A stretch of DNA of 64,000 nt from Akkermansia massiliensis. GTDB lineage: Bacteria > Verrucomicrobiota > Verrucomicrobiia > Verrucomicrobiales > Akkermansiaceae. The notes beneath the pieces were generated by a model, which saw only the letters and a list, made by a program, of their open reading frames with translations, searched no databases and was not told where the DNA came from. The stretch spans positions 124,001-188,000 of the forward strand of contig NZ_JAMGSI010000001.1 in NCBI RefSeq assembly GCF_023516715.1. Direction: 5' to 3'. Position 1 is the stretch's first letter. Every line of letters begins with the position of its first letter. Made by a program: the position numbers and the translations under genes. This document shows positions 63,958-64,000 of this stretch, piece by piece.

Positions 63958-64000
63958 ATGAGCCTATCATCGAATTGTACCGTTTACGAGAACGTGCCCC
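63958..64000 (+). CDS. Partial gene after recT
   Basis: A frame opens at ATG 63958, 2 bases after the recT stop codon, and reads MSLSSNCTVYENVP to the window edge. It is too short to identify. A RecT-partner exonuclease is expected at this place, by position only. Confidence 0.4.
   Translation, partial: MSLSSNCTVYENVP

Noticed and set aside
53000-64000. A CRISPR array or defence island in the AT-rich right part
   Set aside because: No regularly spaced repeats are visible, and the gene order (int, repressor, recT) is that of a temperate phage.

Overview
The window looks like a chromosome segment of a gut Verrucomicrobiota bacterium, most likely Akkermansia. This is inferred from protein style and gene content, not from a database search. 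The support is a GC-rich backbone, poor Shine-Dalgarno signals, Cys-rich enzyme tails, GH97 and kelch/NanM-like genes suited to host-glycan use, and an exopolysaccharide autokinase next to a beta-barrel. From about 52.9 kb the DNA becomes visibly more AT-rich and phage-like.

Layout of the host part. 0-2.1 kb holds an unrecognised gene, a SufE-like Fe-S assembly protein and a GT-A-like protein. 2.2-6 kb holds aspS, hisS and a PNPOx-fold protein on the minus strand. 6.2-11.6 kb is a compact hypB-hypF-hypC-hypD-hypE operon for [NiFe]-hydrogenase maturation, with no hypA and no hydrogenase subunit in view. 11.8-13.8 kb has a Sel1-repeat protein and a long AT-rich intergenic region with two pairs of short palindromes. 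13.8-15.8 kb encodes a single-chain fusion of a GT4 glycosyltransferase and an LpxH-like metallophosphatase. 15.8-20.2 kb is a dnaK-groES-groEL chaperone cluster; its leader carries a strong match to a sigma-54 promoter and three enhancer-like palindromes. A Pit phosphate transporter and two divergent tRNA-Gly genes follow.

23.3-28.1 kb is an exopolysaccharide export block: two secreted or outer-membrane proteins, a Wzc/GumC-type tyrosine autokinase and a Wza-like SLBB protein. 28.6-33.7 kb has a double-HTH protein preceded by a perfect 24-bp palindrome, then ruvA, gap, pgk and a secreted TraB/GumN-type protein. 33.9-47 kb has a GH97 glycosidase, a membrane Ser/Thr kinase, mfd, a secreted HExxH peptidase, a kelch-MFS fusion split by an apparent 1-nt frameshift, and a separate kelch/NanM-like protein. 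The last two look like a sialic-acid-type uptake module. 47.1-52.9 kb has a coiled-coil secreted protein, a PHP phosphatase, pta, tilS, rpmE (type B), a polytopic membrane protein, tRNA-Phe and tRNA-Pro.

From 52.9 kb to the right edge lies an integrated temperate element, probably a prophage. It starts directly after tRNA-Pro with a tyrosine integrase and runs past the window end. Its first rightward operon is tightly overlapped: Zn-finger protein, SNF2-type helicase, unknown protein, PAPS-reductase-like (IbrA-type) protein, small acidic protein, ParB-like (IbrB-type) protein and beta-class DNA methyltransferase. This looks like a nucleic-acid modification cassette. A leftward S24-type repressor and a small HTH protein form the lysogeny switch. 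Rightward early genes lead to recT. Related TTTATCA/TGATAAA dyads sit before the first operon and again inside it, which points to one regulatory protein acting on both.
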